Origin: Natrinema amylolyticum
Lineage (GTDB): Archaea; Halobacteriota; Halobacteria; Halobacteriales; Natrialbaceae
Assembly (NCBI RefSeq): GCF_020515625.1
Contig: NZ_JAIWPJ010000001.1
Location: 1,736,001 to 1,800,000 of the forward strand
Length of the DNA stretch: 64,000 nucleotides
Direction of reading: 5' to 3'
This document shows, piece after piece, positions 24,198 to 32,049 of the stretch. Position numbers and translations under genes: made by a program. How positions within the stretch are numbered: the stretch's first letter is position 1; every line of letters begins with the position of its first letter. A model generated the notes under the pieces. It did no database searches. It saw nothing but the letters and a program-made list of their open reading frames with translations, and was not told the DNA's origin.

Positions 24198-25844
24198 CTA
24201 CTCCTCGCCGCGGCGCTGGCGCAGGTTCTGTCGCGTGAACTGCGGGCGCGCGCCGATCGACGTCGGCGAGCGGAACGATCGGTAGAGCTGGATCAGCACG
24301 ATCACCGAGAAGCCCGCCGCGACGATCGACGCCCGGGGTGCCTCAAGGGCGTACAGTACGCCCATCGAGAACAGCGACATCGTGAGGAGCATGCCGTAGA
24401 CCAGTCGCTTGGCGAGCTTGTCGAAGACCTGTTCCGAGTCCTCGACGCCGATACGGACGTAGAGGTCGTCCCGGTCGAGTCGGTCGAGCGCCCGTTCCGC
24501 CTTGGGCGCGAGCCGCGTCAGCGACTCGCCCGACCGGCGGAGCTGTCGGCCCGTCTCGTCGATGTACTGTCGGATGGATTCCTCGCGATACCCCTGCTCG
24601 GTCAGGTAGTCGGTCGCGACCGAGATGAAGTCGAAGTCCTCGTCGAGCGTGACGCAGACCCCCTCGACGACGGTCGCGACCCGGAGGACGAGCGCGAGAT
24701 TCTTCGGCAGCCGAAGGGGGAACTCGTAAATCGAATCCTCGATCTGGCCGATGATCTGGTTGACTCGGTACTGCTCGACGTCCTCGCCGCGGGCGTCCTG
24801 AATCGCGATCTCCATCACCTCGGCCATGACTCCGCGGTCCGCGTCGGGCGAGAGCGTCCCGATCTCGACGAGCGCGTCGAGAATGCCGTCGATGTCCTGA
24901 TTGGCGACGGCGATGTAGAAGTCGACGATCTTGTCCTGGACGAACGGGTCGACCCGCCCCGACATGCCGAAGTCGTAGAAGACGATCCGCCCCTCGTCGG
25001 TGACCGCGAGGTTCCCCGGGTGCGGGTCGGCGTGGAAGACCCCGTCGTCGATGATCATCTGCAGGTACGCACGCTCCAAGTTCTCCGCGATCTCGGTTCG
25101 GTCGATCCCCTCGCGCTCGAGTTCCGCGACGTCGTTTATCTTCGTCCCCTCGATGTACTCCATCGTGAGTACGCGCGGGCCGGAGTGGCTCTCGATCACG
25201 TCGGGGATCAGGAGGCTGTCGTCGTCCGCGAAGTTCGACCGGATCTCGGCGAGCATCGCCGCCTCGCGCTCGTAGTCCATCTCCTCGCGGATCGTCTTCG
25301 AGAACTCCTCGGCGAGATTCTCGAGCGAGAACGAGCGGGCGTCGTCGACGAAGTACAGCAGGATCGGTAGCGACCACCTGATGACCCGCAGGTCGGCTTT
25401 AACGAGGTTTTCGATGTCCGGACGGCGGACCTTCACCGCGACATCGGGGCCGACCTCACCGTCCGCGTCGGCCCGCGCCCGCTCGCTCTCGGGATCGAGG
25501 CGTGCCCGGTAGACCTGCCCTAGACTCGCGCCGCTGATCGGGTCGGTGTCGAACTCCGCGAAGCGCTCGTCGACCGGGCCGAGTTCGTCCTCGAGCACCC
25601 GTTTCGCCTCGGGCCAGGGTGCCGGCGGCACGTCGTCCTGCAGCGACGCGAGGACGTCGATGTACGCCGGCGGGAGCACGTCGGGACGGGTCGACAGCAA
25701 CTGGCCGAGTTTGATGAACGTCGGCCCGAGCGTCAACAGCGACTCGAGCAGCACCTCCGCCCGGTGGCGGTGCGTCTCCGGATCGACCCGGCGGCGGCGG
25801 CCGAACAGGAGGAACCGCCGCCGGTCGCGGGCGTAGGCGAGCAT
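24198..25844 (-). CDS. ABC1/UbiB-family atypical kinase
   Basis: A 548-residue protein of the ADCK/UbiB family, linked to isoprenoid quinone homeostasis. It has the family signature LGPTFIKLGQLLSTRPDVLP (KxGQ motif), the alanine-rich loop ISGASLGQVYRA, VAVKVRRP with the lysine, EMDYEREA, the catalytic GVFHADPHPGN and FYDFGMSGR, then two C-terminal hydrophobic helices (about 490-530). The first ATG at 25844 omits a conserved-looking in-frame stretch read directly upstream (LVSLRAYKRF...AWQFLPL) whose only possible initiator is a CTG at 25904-25902. It follows hsp20 on the same strand and is probably co-transcribed. Confidence 0.88.
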   Translation of the reverse strand: MLAYARDRRRFLLFGRRRRVDPETHRHRAEVLLESLLTLGPTFIKLGQLLSTRPDVLPPAYIDVLASLQDDVPPAPWPEAKRVLEDELGPVDERFAEFDTDPISGASLGQVYRARLDPESERARADADGEVGPDVAVKVRRPDIENLVKADLRVIRWSLPILLYFVDDARSFSLENLAEEFSKTIREEMDYEREAAMLAEIRSNFADDDSLLIPDVIESHSGPRVLTMEYIEGTKINDVAELEREGIDRTEIAENLERAYLQMIIDDGVFHADPHPGNLAVTDEGRIVFYDFGMSGRVDPFVQDKIVDFYIAVANQDIDGILDALVEIGTLSPDADRGVMAEVMEIAIQDARGEDVEQYRVNQIIGQIEDSIYEFPLRLPKNLALVLRVATVVEGVCVTLDEDFDFISVATDYLTEQGYREESIRQYIDETGRQLRRSGESLTRLAPKAERALDRLDRDDLYVRIGVEDSEQVFDKLAKRLVYGMLLTMSLFSMGVLYALEAPRASIVAAGFSVIVLIQLYRSFRSPTSIGARPQFTRQNLRQRRGEE

Positions 25845-25920
25845 GAGCGGGAGGAACTGCCAGGCGACGATGACGAATCGCTTGTATGCGCGGAGGGAAA
25901 CCAGCCTCGGTCACCCCAGG

Positions 25921-26283
25921 TTAGGCGTCCTCGTCGACGATATCGATCGTCGTCTCCCCGTGGGCACCGCGTTTCGGCAGCGTCAACTCGAGGACGCCCC
26001 GGTCGACCGTCGCCTCGGCACCGGCGTCGGACGCGTCGTCGGGCAGCGGGAGGTCGACGTCGAGGAAGAGCGACCGGTTCTCCTCGACGTACTGGTAGTC
26101 GCCGGCCGGCTCTTTCTCCCGGTGGGCGTCGATTGAGATGCGACCGTCGTCGATCGCGAGGTCGAGCGACTCGGCGGAGACGCCGGGGACGTCGAGTACG
26201 AGCAGGTAGGCGTCCTCGCTCTCGAGCAGATCGAAGAAGACGTCCTCGGAGAGGTCCCGCAACGCGTCGCGGAGCGCTGACAT
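25921..26283 (-). CDS. Small heat shock protein (Hsp20/alpha-crystallin family)
   Basis: A 120-residue chaperone. An N-terminal helix (ALRDALRDLSEDVFFDLLE) is followed by the alpha-crystallin domain with YLLVLDVPGVSAESLDLAIDDGRISIDA and ending GVLELTLPKRG, the conserved GVLxxxLPK motif. The start at 26283 was chosen because upstream frame sequence runs into the repeat-containing intergenic region. It is divergent from moeA and precedes the UbiB gene, leaving 17 bases to the possible CTG or 76 to the first ATG. Confidence 0.9.
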   Translation of the reverse strand: MSALRDALRDLSEDVFFDLLESEDAYLLVLDVPGVSAESLDLAIDDGRISIDAHREKEPAGDYQYVEENRSLFLDVDLPLPDDASDAGAEATVDRGVLELTLPKRGAHGETTIDIVDEDA

Positions 26284-26440
26284 GGATACAGGTTCGAACG
26301 CCGATACGAAAAACCCCGCGGTCGCGGCGATCCGTCGACGCCCCGCGAGCGGTCCGTGGACCATTTCGATGACGGCTGAAAGATGGAGGGAAAAGAGACG
26401 TCTCATGCCGAACTGACTACCTCCTCCCACCTCCCCCGTG

Positions 26441-26680
26441 CAGTGGCGCGCGCTGGGACGCGATGAGCGGACAGCGGACCGCGATCCGAACTCGTGCGAG
26501 GCCTTCGCGAACTTTGTGAGTGAAGGCTTGGAAGACGTGAGCGTCTTCCAGTGGATGAGCGAATAGTGCGGGACCTTCGGCCACGCATACCATGCGAACG
26601 GGCGCGGAGCGCCCGTGAGCAGACGCAGTGAGCGAATCGGCTGTGGAGGCTGAGGAAATTCCCTGTTGCCACGATAGCAG
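26441..26680 (+). repeat. Structured non-coding repeat element, copy C (forward, expanded)
   Basis: The longest copy. It begins CAGTGGCGCGCGCTG and ends GTTGCCACGATAGCAG. Its first hairpin is GGACGCG (26456-26462) with CGCGATCC (26480-26487), one bulged base. The conserved core is split by inserted hairpins: CCTTC/GAAGG, TGGAAGAC/GTCTTCCA, and ACGGGCGC/GCGCCCGT with a GGA loop. It lies in the 699-base gap between divergent hsp20 and moeA, tail-to-tail with copy D. Confidence 0.85.
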
Positions 26681-26768
26681 CACACTCTCACCCATCACGT
26701 CCTCTCTCTGGGCGGATAACTCCATACAGACGAATGGACAGCGTAATCGTCCGGAAAAGGCAGCGTCC

Positions 26769-26908
26769 TGCTATCGTGGCAACACGGAGGAGCCACGCCC
26801 TCCCCAACCGATTCGCTCATTCACTCCGTTCATTCGCTTCATCCCTCGCGCAATGTCATCGGCCGCCTTCGCTAGCGCTCAGACGGCCGACAGCGCGCGC
26901 CACCGCGG
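26769..26908 (-). repeat. Structured non-coding repeat element, copy D (reverse)
   Basis: Read on the minus strand it starts GGTGGCGCGCGCTG and ends GTTGCCACGATAGCA. The first hairpin is TCGGCCG with CGGCCGA (plus-strand 26859-26865 and 26884-26890) plus one G-T pair. The core ATTGCGCGAGGGATGA follows, then GAATCGGTTGGGGAGGGCG with a GGAGG/CCTCC hairpin. An 88-base spacer (26681-26768) with no coding content separates it from copy C. Confidence 0.85.
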
Positions 26909-26982
26909 GCTGCCCTCTCAATTTGCACGGTCGAGCCGCGGGTTCCCCCACGCTTTTGGCGTCCGGCGACTCGAGTTCTCCT

Positions 26983-28299
26983 ATGGAAGGTGCCGATCGC
27001 GAACGTACGGAGGCCGGGTTCAAGGTTCGGACGCCGGTCGACGAGGCGCGCCGGATTTTGCAGGAGGCAGTCGAGGGGACCGGGGACGCTGAGTCGGACG
27101 TACCCTGCGGGACCGAGACCGTCGATGTCGACCGCGCGGACGGCCGCGTCCTCGCCGCACCGGTCACGGCCGCTCGAGACGTGCCCCACTACCGGCGGGC
27201 GGCGATGGACGGCTACGCCGTCCAAGCCGCGGACACGTTCGGAGCGAGCGATCGCTCGCCGGAAGTGTTGCGGATCGCCGAGCCGGCCGGCGATACCGAC
27301 GGCGAGCACGCCACCGCCGACAGCATCGGGCCCGAGACGGCCGCACGGGTTCACACCGGCAGCGCGCTCCCGGAGGGGGCCGACGCCGTCGTCATGATCG
27401 AGCGAGTGACCGAACTCGAGTCGGTCGGCGAACTCGAGGTCGAGGACGCGGTCGCGGAAGGGGAGAACGTCGCGCCGGTCGGCGAGGACATCGAGGAGGG
27501 CCAGCACCTCTACGAGGCGGGCCACCGGCTCCGGCCGTCAGATTTGGGACTCCTGCGATCGGCGGGGTACGGCCGCGTCGCGGTGGCTCAGCAACCCAAA
27601 GTGGGCGTCGTGCCGACGGGCGAGGAACTCGTCGCGGGCGATCCGGATCCCGGCGAGGTGGTCGAGACCAACGGGCTGACGGTCTCGCGACTGGCCGAGC
27701 GCTGGGGCGCTCGCGCGACCTACCGGGACGTGGTCACGGACGATCCCGAGTCGCTGCGCGTGGCGATCCAGCGAGATCTGACGAAGGACGTCGTCGTCAC
27801 CACCGGCGGTTCCTCGGTGGGCGAACGCGACCTGTTGCCGGAAGTGATCGACGATCTGGGAGAGGTGGTCGTCCACGGTGTCGGGCTCAAACCCGGTCAC
27901 CCCGTCTGCCTCGGGATCGTACAGGACACGCCCGTCCTCGCGCTGCCGGGCTATCCCGTCGCCTGCATCGTCAACGCCGTCCAGTTCCTCCGGCCCGTCC
28001 TGCGATGGCTTGAGGGGACGACGCCCGATCCTCATCCGACCACGCGGGCCCGTCTCGAGCGCAAGATTCCGAGCGAACCCGGGACCCGGACGTTCGCGCG
28101 GGTACGACTCGAGGCACGCGACGCGGACGACCTCGGCACCGACGAGCCCCGATACGAGGCGATCCCGACGCGAGCGAGCGGGTCGGGCGTGCTCTCGAGC
28201 GTCGCGCTCGCCGACGGTTGGGTAGTCGTCGACGACGACCGCGAGGGGATTCCGGCGGGCGAGACGGTCGCCGTGGCGGACTGGGAGCCCAACGCCTGA
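26983..28299 (+). CDS. moeA: Molybdopterin molybdenumtransferase MoeA
   Basis: A 438-residue enzyme that inserts molybdate into adenylylated molybdopterin. Domain landmarks: PHYRRAAMDGYAVQAADTF (domain with the conserved DGYA), HTGSALPEGADAVVMIE, the MoaB/MogA-like domain with VGVVPTGEEL and VVVTTGGSSVGERDLLPE, the HGVGLKPGHPVCLG and LPGYPVACIVN substrate loops, and the C-terminal beta-barrel domain. The ATG at 26983 follows a haloarchaeal-type T-rich promoter (CGCTTTTGGC) by about 27 bases. The DedA gene converges with a 2-base gap. A second, longer MoeA paralogue lies at 32050-33915. Confidence 0.93.
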   Translation: MEGADRERTEAGFKVRTPVDEARRILQEAVEGTGDAESDVPCGTETVDVDRADGRVLAAPVTAARDVPHYRRAAMDGYAVQAADTFGASDRSPEVLRIAEPAGDTDGEHATADSIGPETAARVHTGSALPEGADAVVMIERVTELESVGELEVEDAVAEGENVAPVGEDIEEGQHLYEAGHRLRPSDLGLLRSAGYGRVAVAQQPKVGVVPTGEELVAGDPDPGEVVETNGLTVSRLAERWGARATYRDVVTDDPESLRVAIQRDLTKDVVVTTGGSSVGERDLLPEVIDDLGEVVVHGVGLKPGHPVCLGIVQDTPVLALPGYPVACIVNAVQFLRPVLRWLEGTTPDPHPTTRARLERKIPSEPGTRTFARVRLEARDADDLGTDEPRYEAIPTRASGSGVLSSVALADGWVVVDDDREGIPAGETVAVADWEPNA

Positions 28300-28301
28300 G
28301 T

Positions 28302-28928
28302 CTAGTACCCTCGCTCCGTCCGGCGCTGGCGCGCGACGAACAGGAGACCGACTGCGAGCCCGATGACCACGACGGCTGTAGTGAGAGCGGGACGATCGGT
28401 GGCGGCGGCTCCGGCGGCGGCGAACAGTGACCGTTGGCGGCCGTAGTAGACGACCGCGCCGACGGCGGCGTAGAACAGAACGGAGCCGACGGCCGTGTAG
28501 AGGCCGAAGCGAGCCGGCGACATTCGGGCGAGTCCGGCCGGAATCGAGACGACGGACCGGAGTCCTGGCAGGAACCGGCCCCAACAGACCGACGACGTTC
28601 CCCACCGACGGAACCACTGTCGGCCGCGTTCGGTCGCGTCCTCGGAGACGTTGATCCGCTCCCGGAGATGGCCGAGACCGCGGGAGCCGGGGCCGCGAAA
28701 CGCGTAGAAGGGGACGTAGGCCCCGACGGTTCCGCCGAGAGTCGCCGCCGCGACGAAGACGACGAACGAGATCGGATCGACGATCAATAGCGCGGCCGCC
28801 GCTGGAACGACGACCTCGCTCGGGAAGAAGGGGAAGAGCATCGACGTCTCGAGGAAGGTAAAGAGCAACAGTGCAAGCGGGCCGTACAGTTGAATGAATC
28901 GCAGCGCGGCCGTCCCGAACTCAGCCAT
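28302..28928 (-). CDS. DedA/VTT-family membrane protein
   Basis: A 208-residue integral membrane protein. Family motifs: ETSMLFPFFPSEVVVPAAAALL (the FxExxxPxxPGE equivalent), then GGTVGAYVPFYAFRGPG and WGRFLPGLRSVVSIPAGLARM, the [F/Y]xxR-G-R motif of DedA proteins thought to translocate lipids or maintain membrane potential. About five hydrophobic segments are visible. The ATG at 28928 begins directly before the first helix; a longer frame to 29060 is basic and probably not translated. Confidence 0.88.
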   Translation of the reverse strand: MAEFGTAALRFIQLYGPLALLLFTFLETSMLFPFFPSEVVVPAAAALLIVDPISFVVFVAAATLGGTVGAYVPFYAFRGPGSRGLGHLRERINVSEDATERGRQWFRRWGTSSVCWGRFLPGLRSVVSIPAGLARMSPARFGLYTAVGSVLFYAAVGAVVYYGRQRSLFAAAGAAATDRPALTTAVVVIGLAVGLLFVARQRRTERGY

Positions 28929-29098
28929 GGGCGGGACTAGGGAAGGCCGACGTATCACTGTTCGGTCAGCGACCGCGAGGCGATAAACGAGGGCGTGAGC
29001 GGCGATGCTGGCCTCGATCGCGGCCCGCACGAGAGGGGGTTGGGAGTTCCGACCGAGCACTTAGAGCCCCGGAACCGCTACTGCGACGGAACCGTCGC

Positions 29099-30760
29099 AT
29101 GCGCGAACTCCAGATCGAGGGGCTTCATCCGTCGGACTTGACGCGACGCCAGCGTCTGGTGCTCATCTACGCGGTCAGTATCGTCTCGATCGTCGTCTTC
29201 TACGCGGTGCTCTACAACGTAGGGATGCGGCGGCTCGAGGGGCGGCCCCAGTCGATCTTCCGCTCGTTGCAGACGGTCACCGAGACGATGACGACCACGG
29301 GATTCGGCGCGGGCGCGCCGTGGGCGACCCCCGCGATGAACCTGCTGATGATAACGATTCAGGTGACCGGGATCCTGATCGGGTTCGTCGCCCTTCGCAT
29401 CCTCGTCATCCCGCTGTTCGAGCGGACGCCGCTCAACCTCGACGACCGGCTCACGGCCAAGGACGATCACGTCGTCGTCGCGGAGTATCGGCGCGATACC
29501 GATATCCTGCTCGACGAACTCGAGGAACTCGATGTGGGATACGTTCTCCTCGAGTCCGACGAGGACGAGGCCAAGCGGCTCTCGGACGACGGCTATCAGG
29601 CCATCCACGGCGATCCCGAGAACGGATCGGACCTCGAGCGCGCGATGATCGAGCGCGCGTCGCTGCTGATCACCGACGCCGGCGACAGCACCGCGAGCAT
29701 CGTCCTGACGGCGCTGGAGGCGAACGAAGACCTGCGGACGATCAGCTTCACCGAATCAACGCGCCACGACGAGGCGCTCACAGAGATCGGCGTCGACCGG
29801 AGCGTCGCACCGCACGCGCTCATCGGTCGGCGGCTCGCCCAGAAGGCCACGACGCCCGTCGCGGTCGACGCGGCCGCCGACGGGGGCGCGGAGGCGATCA
29901 CCGTCCGCGAGATACTCGTCCGGCGGGAGAGTCCGCTCCACGGCGTTCGTATCGACGAGTCGCCGATCGCGGTCCACCCGGATCTGACGCTTGTCGGCGG
30001 CTGGTTCGACGGGACCCTCCGCCTGTCGCCGCCGGGCGACGTTCGGCTCACCCCGAACACCGTCCTGGTCGTCGCCGGTCCCGAACGGGCGATCGACGAC
30101 GTCTCAAGCGAGGTGTCCGGCGTCCGAACGCCGCGGGCGTCGGAGCGGTCTCGGATCGTCGTCGCCGGCGTCGGCGAGGGCGGCGCGGCCGCGACCGATA
30201 CGCTCCCGGACGATACCTCGGTCACGACCATCGACCGCTCCGCGGCGGCGGATCCAGACGTCGTCGGTGACGTCAGCGAACCGGGGACGCTGCGGGACGC
30301 GGATATCGGTGACGCCGACGCGCTGGTCGTCACCGTCGACGACGACGCGACCGCGCTGTTGACCGTGGCGACGGCCCGATCGCTCTCGGACGACGTCGAG
30401 ATACTCGCCCGCGTGACCGATACCGAGAAGGCGACGCCGGCGTTCAAAGCCGGTGCGGACTACGTCCTCTCCATCCAACGGGCGTCCGCGCGACTGGTCG
30501 CGGCCGAAGTGCACGGCGAGCGGGTGATGGACCCGACGAGCCAGATCCGCCTCGTTCGGACCGACGCGGAGCCGTTCGTCGGCGACTCGCTGGCAGACGT
30601 CCGCCGAAACACCGAGCGCGGCTGGACGGTCGTCGGTGTCGTGCGGGACGACTGCATCGTCACCGACGAACACACCGCGATCGAATCGAGCGACGAGGTG
30701 ATCGTCGCCGGCAGCGACGAGACGATCCGGGAGTTCGAACGGACGGTCGACGCATCGTGA
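29099..30760 (+). CDS. Two-helix potassium channel with tandem RCK (TrkA-N/TrkA-C) domains
   Basis: A 553-residue membrane protein. Residues 20-46 and 80-106 are membrane helices around a pore loop TETMTTTGFGAGAP, close to the K+ filter consensus. Two RCK units follow: a TrkA-N-like region (DHVVVAEYRRDTDILLDEL), a TrkA-C-like region, then a second TrkA-N (RIVVAGVGEGGAAAT) and a C-terminal TrkA-C. The first nucleotide-binding loop lacks the GxGxxG glycines, so only the second unit might bind ligand. It probably controls potassium flux, critical in a salt-in organism. Start at the first ATG. Confidence 0.85.
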   Translation: MRELQIEGLHPSDLTRRQRLVLIYAVSIVSIVVFYAVLYNVGMRRLEGRPQSIFRSLQTVTETMTTTGFGAGAPWATPAMNLLMITIQVTGILIGFVALRILVIPLFERTPLNLDDRLTAKDDHVVVAEYRRDTDILLDELEELDVGYVLLESDEDEAKRLSDDGYQAIHGDPENGSDLERAMIERASLLITDAGDSTASIVLTALEANEDLRTISFTESTRHDEALTEIGVDRSVAPHALIGRRLAQKATTPVAVDAAADGGAEAITVREILVRRESPLHGVRIDESPIAVHPDLTLVGGWFDGTLRLSPPGDVRLTPNTVLVVAGPERAIDDVSSEVSGVRTPRASERSRIVVAGVGEGGAAATDTLPDDTSVTTIDRSAAADPDVVGDVSEPGTLRDADIGDADALVVTVDDDATALLTVATARSLSDDVEILARVTDTEKATPAFKAGADYVLSIQRASARLVAAEVHGERVMDPTSQIRLVRTDAEPFVGDSLADVRRNTERGWTVVGVVRDDCIVTDEHTAIESSDEVIVAGSDETIREFERTVDAS

Positions 30761-30796
30761 CGGGCGGCCGCCGGCAGTAATGAGTTTCCGACTGCC

Positions 30797-31924
30797 TCAC
30801 CGGAGCGCCTGCCGGACCGCGTCCGCCAGTGCGTTCACGCGGGCGACGTGTTCGTAGGAGCCGTCGCGAACGCCGTTCGTCACGTAGGAGAAGGCGACGT
30901 TCTCCTCGGGATCGGCCCAGCCGACGCTGCTGCCCAGCCCGGCGTGTCCGAAGGCGTGTTCGGGCGAGAGCGAGCCGTACGGCGCGACCGTCGTCCCGCC
31001 CTTCCAGAACCCGAGCGCGAACCGCGCTTCCCGACCGATCGTCCCGTCCGATTCCGTCTCGGCCTCGAGTTGCGTCATCCGTTCGACGGTCTCTGGCTCG
31101 AGGAGCCGCGTCCCCTCGAGTTCGCCGCCGTTGGCGAGACAGGCGTAGAAGCGGGCCATGTCGCCCGCGGTCCCGATGCCGTTGGCGGCGGGGATCACGG
31201 CGCGGTGGATCTCCTCGGAATTGAACGGCGCTGCGACCTCGGTGTGATCACCCAGTCCCTCGCCGGGGTCGCGACAGCGGTCGAATTCGTCGAAGCCGAC
31301 CAGCGTCGCGACGTCGTCGTCCTCGTCGTCTCGCAGCCCGATGCCGGTGTCGTCCAGTCCGAGCGGGTCGAAGACCCGCTCTCGAGCGGCCCGCTCGATC
31401 GGCGTCCCGGAGACGCGGCGAACGAGTTCGCCGACCAGCCAGCCGAACGTCAGCGCGTGATAGGCCGGGGTCTCGCCCGGCGTGAAGTTGGGCTCCATCG
31501 CCTCGAGTTTCTCGACGACGGCGTCCCAGTCGCCCCAGAGGTCGGGGCGGTCGTCAATCTCGCCCCGATTGAGCCCCGATGTGTGGCTGAGCACCTGTCG
31601 AACGGTGATATCGGCCTTCTCCGTGCCCTCGTCGGCGAACTCGGGCCAGTGGTCGACCACCCGGTCGTCGTAGTCGAGCTTGCCCTCTTCGACGAGCGAG
31701 TGCAGCGTCACCGCGGCGTAGGGTTTCGTGCTCGAGAAGAGGATGTGCCGCGTCTCGCGGTTCTCGTCCGGGCCGTCCGGTGCCTCGACGCCGCCCGCGA
31801 GGTCGATCACCGGTTCGCCGTCGACGTAGACGGCCAGCTGTGCCCCGTGGTGGAGCCCGACCTCGAGGTGACGGTCGAAGAGATCGGCGATGCGCTCGCG
31901 GTCCGTATCGGAAAGCCGTGACAT
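30797..31924 (-). CDS. Serine hydrolase of the beta-lactamase class C/esterase family
   Basis: A 375-residue protein. The SxxK motif is FSSTKPYAA near residue 82, the Tyr motif PAYHALTFGWLVGEL near residue 152, and the third motif FGHAGLGSS near 330. This set is typical of EstB/LACTB-type esterases and D-aminopeptidase relatives rather than true beta-lactamases. No signal peptide is visible, so it should be cytoplasmic. The start at 31924 was chosen over 31978 because the family begins close to it (MSRLSDTDRERIADLFDRH). Divergent from the MoeA fusion gene. Confidence 0.87.
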   Translation of the reverse strand: MSRLSDTDRERIADLFDRHLEVGLHHGAQLAVYVDGEPVIDLAGGVEAPDGPDENRETRHILFSSTKPYAAVTLHSLVEEGKLDYDDRVVDHWPEFADEGTEKADITVRQVLSHTSGLNRGEIDDRPDLWGDWDAVVEKLEAMEPNFTPGETPAYHALTFGWLVGELVRRVSGTPIERAARERVFDPLGLDDTGIGLRDDEDDDVATLVGFDEFDRCRDPGEGLGDHTEVAAPFNSEEIHRAVIPAANGIGTAGDMARFYACLANGGELEGTRLLEPETVERMTQLEAETESDGTIGREARFALGFWKGGTTVAPYGSLSPEHAFGHAGLGSSVGWADPEENVAFSYVTNGVRDGSYEHVARVNALADAVRQALR

Positions 31925-32049
31925 GGGTCGCACCTCTTCGGGCGAACGCTTAATCGTTGTCGTACGAGAACATTCCACAGACGACAGACGGCGATCGGGA
32001 CTGCAGCGAGTCGACCGACGTTTTTAGCCTCGGCGTCCGAAGGACCGCT

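Noticed and set aside
26400-26910. Possibility that the repeat pairs are CRISPR arrays or insertion sequences
   Set aside because: No regular spacer series and no transposase gene; the copies are long, paired and structured, unlike CRISPR repeats, and no flanking target-site duplication could be confirmed by eye.
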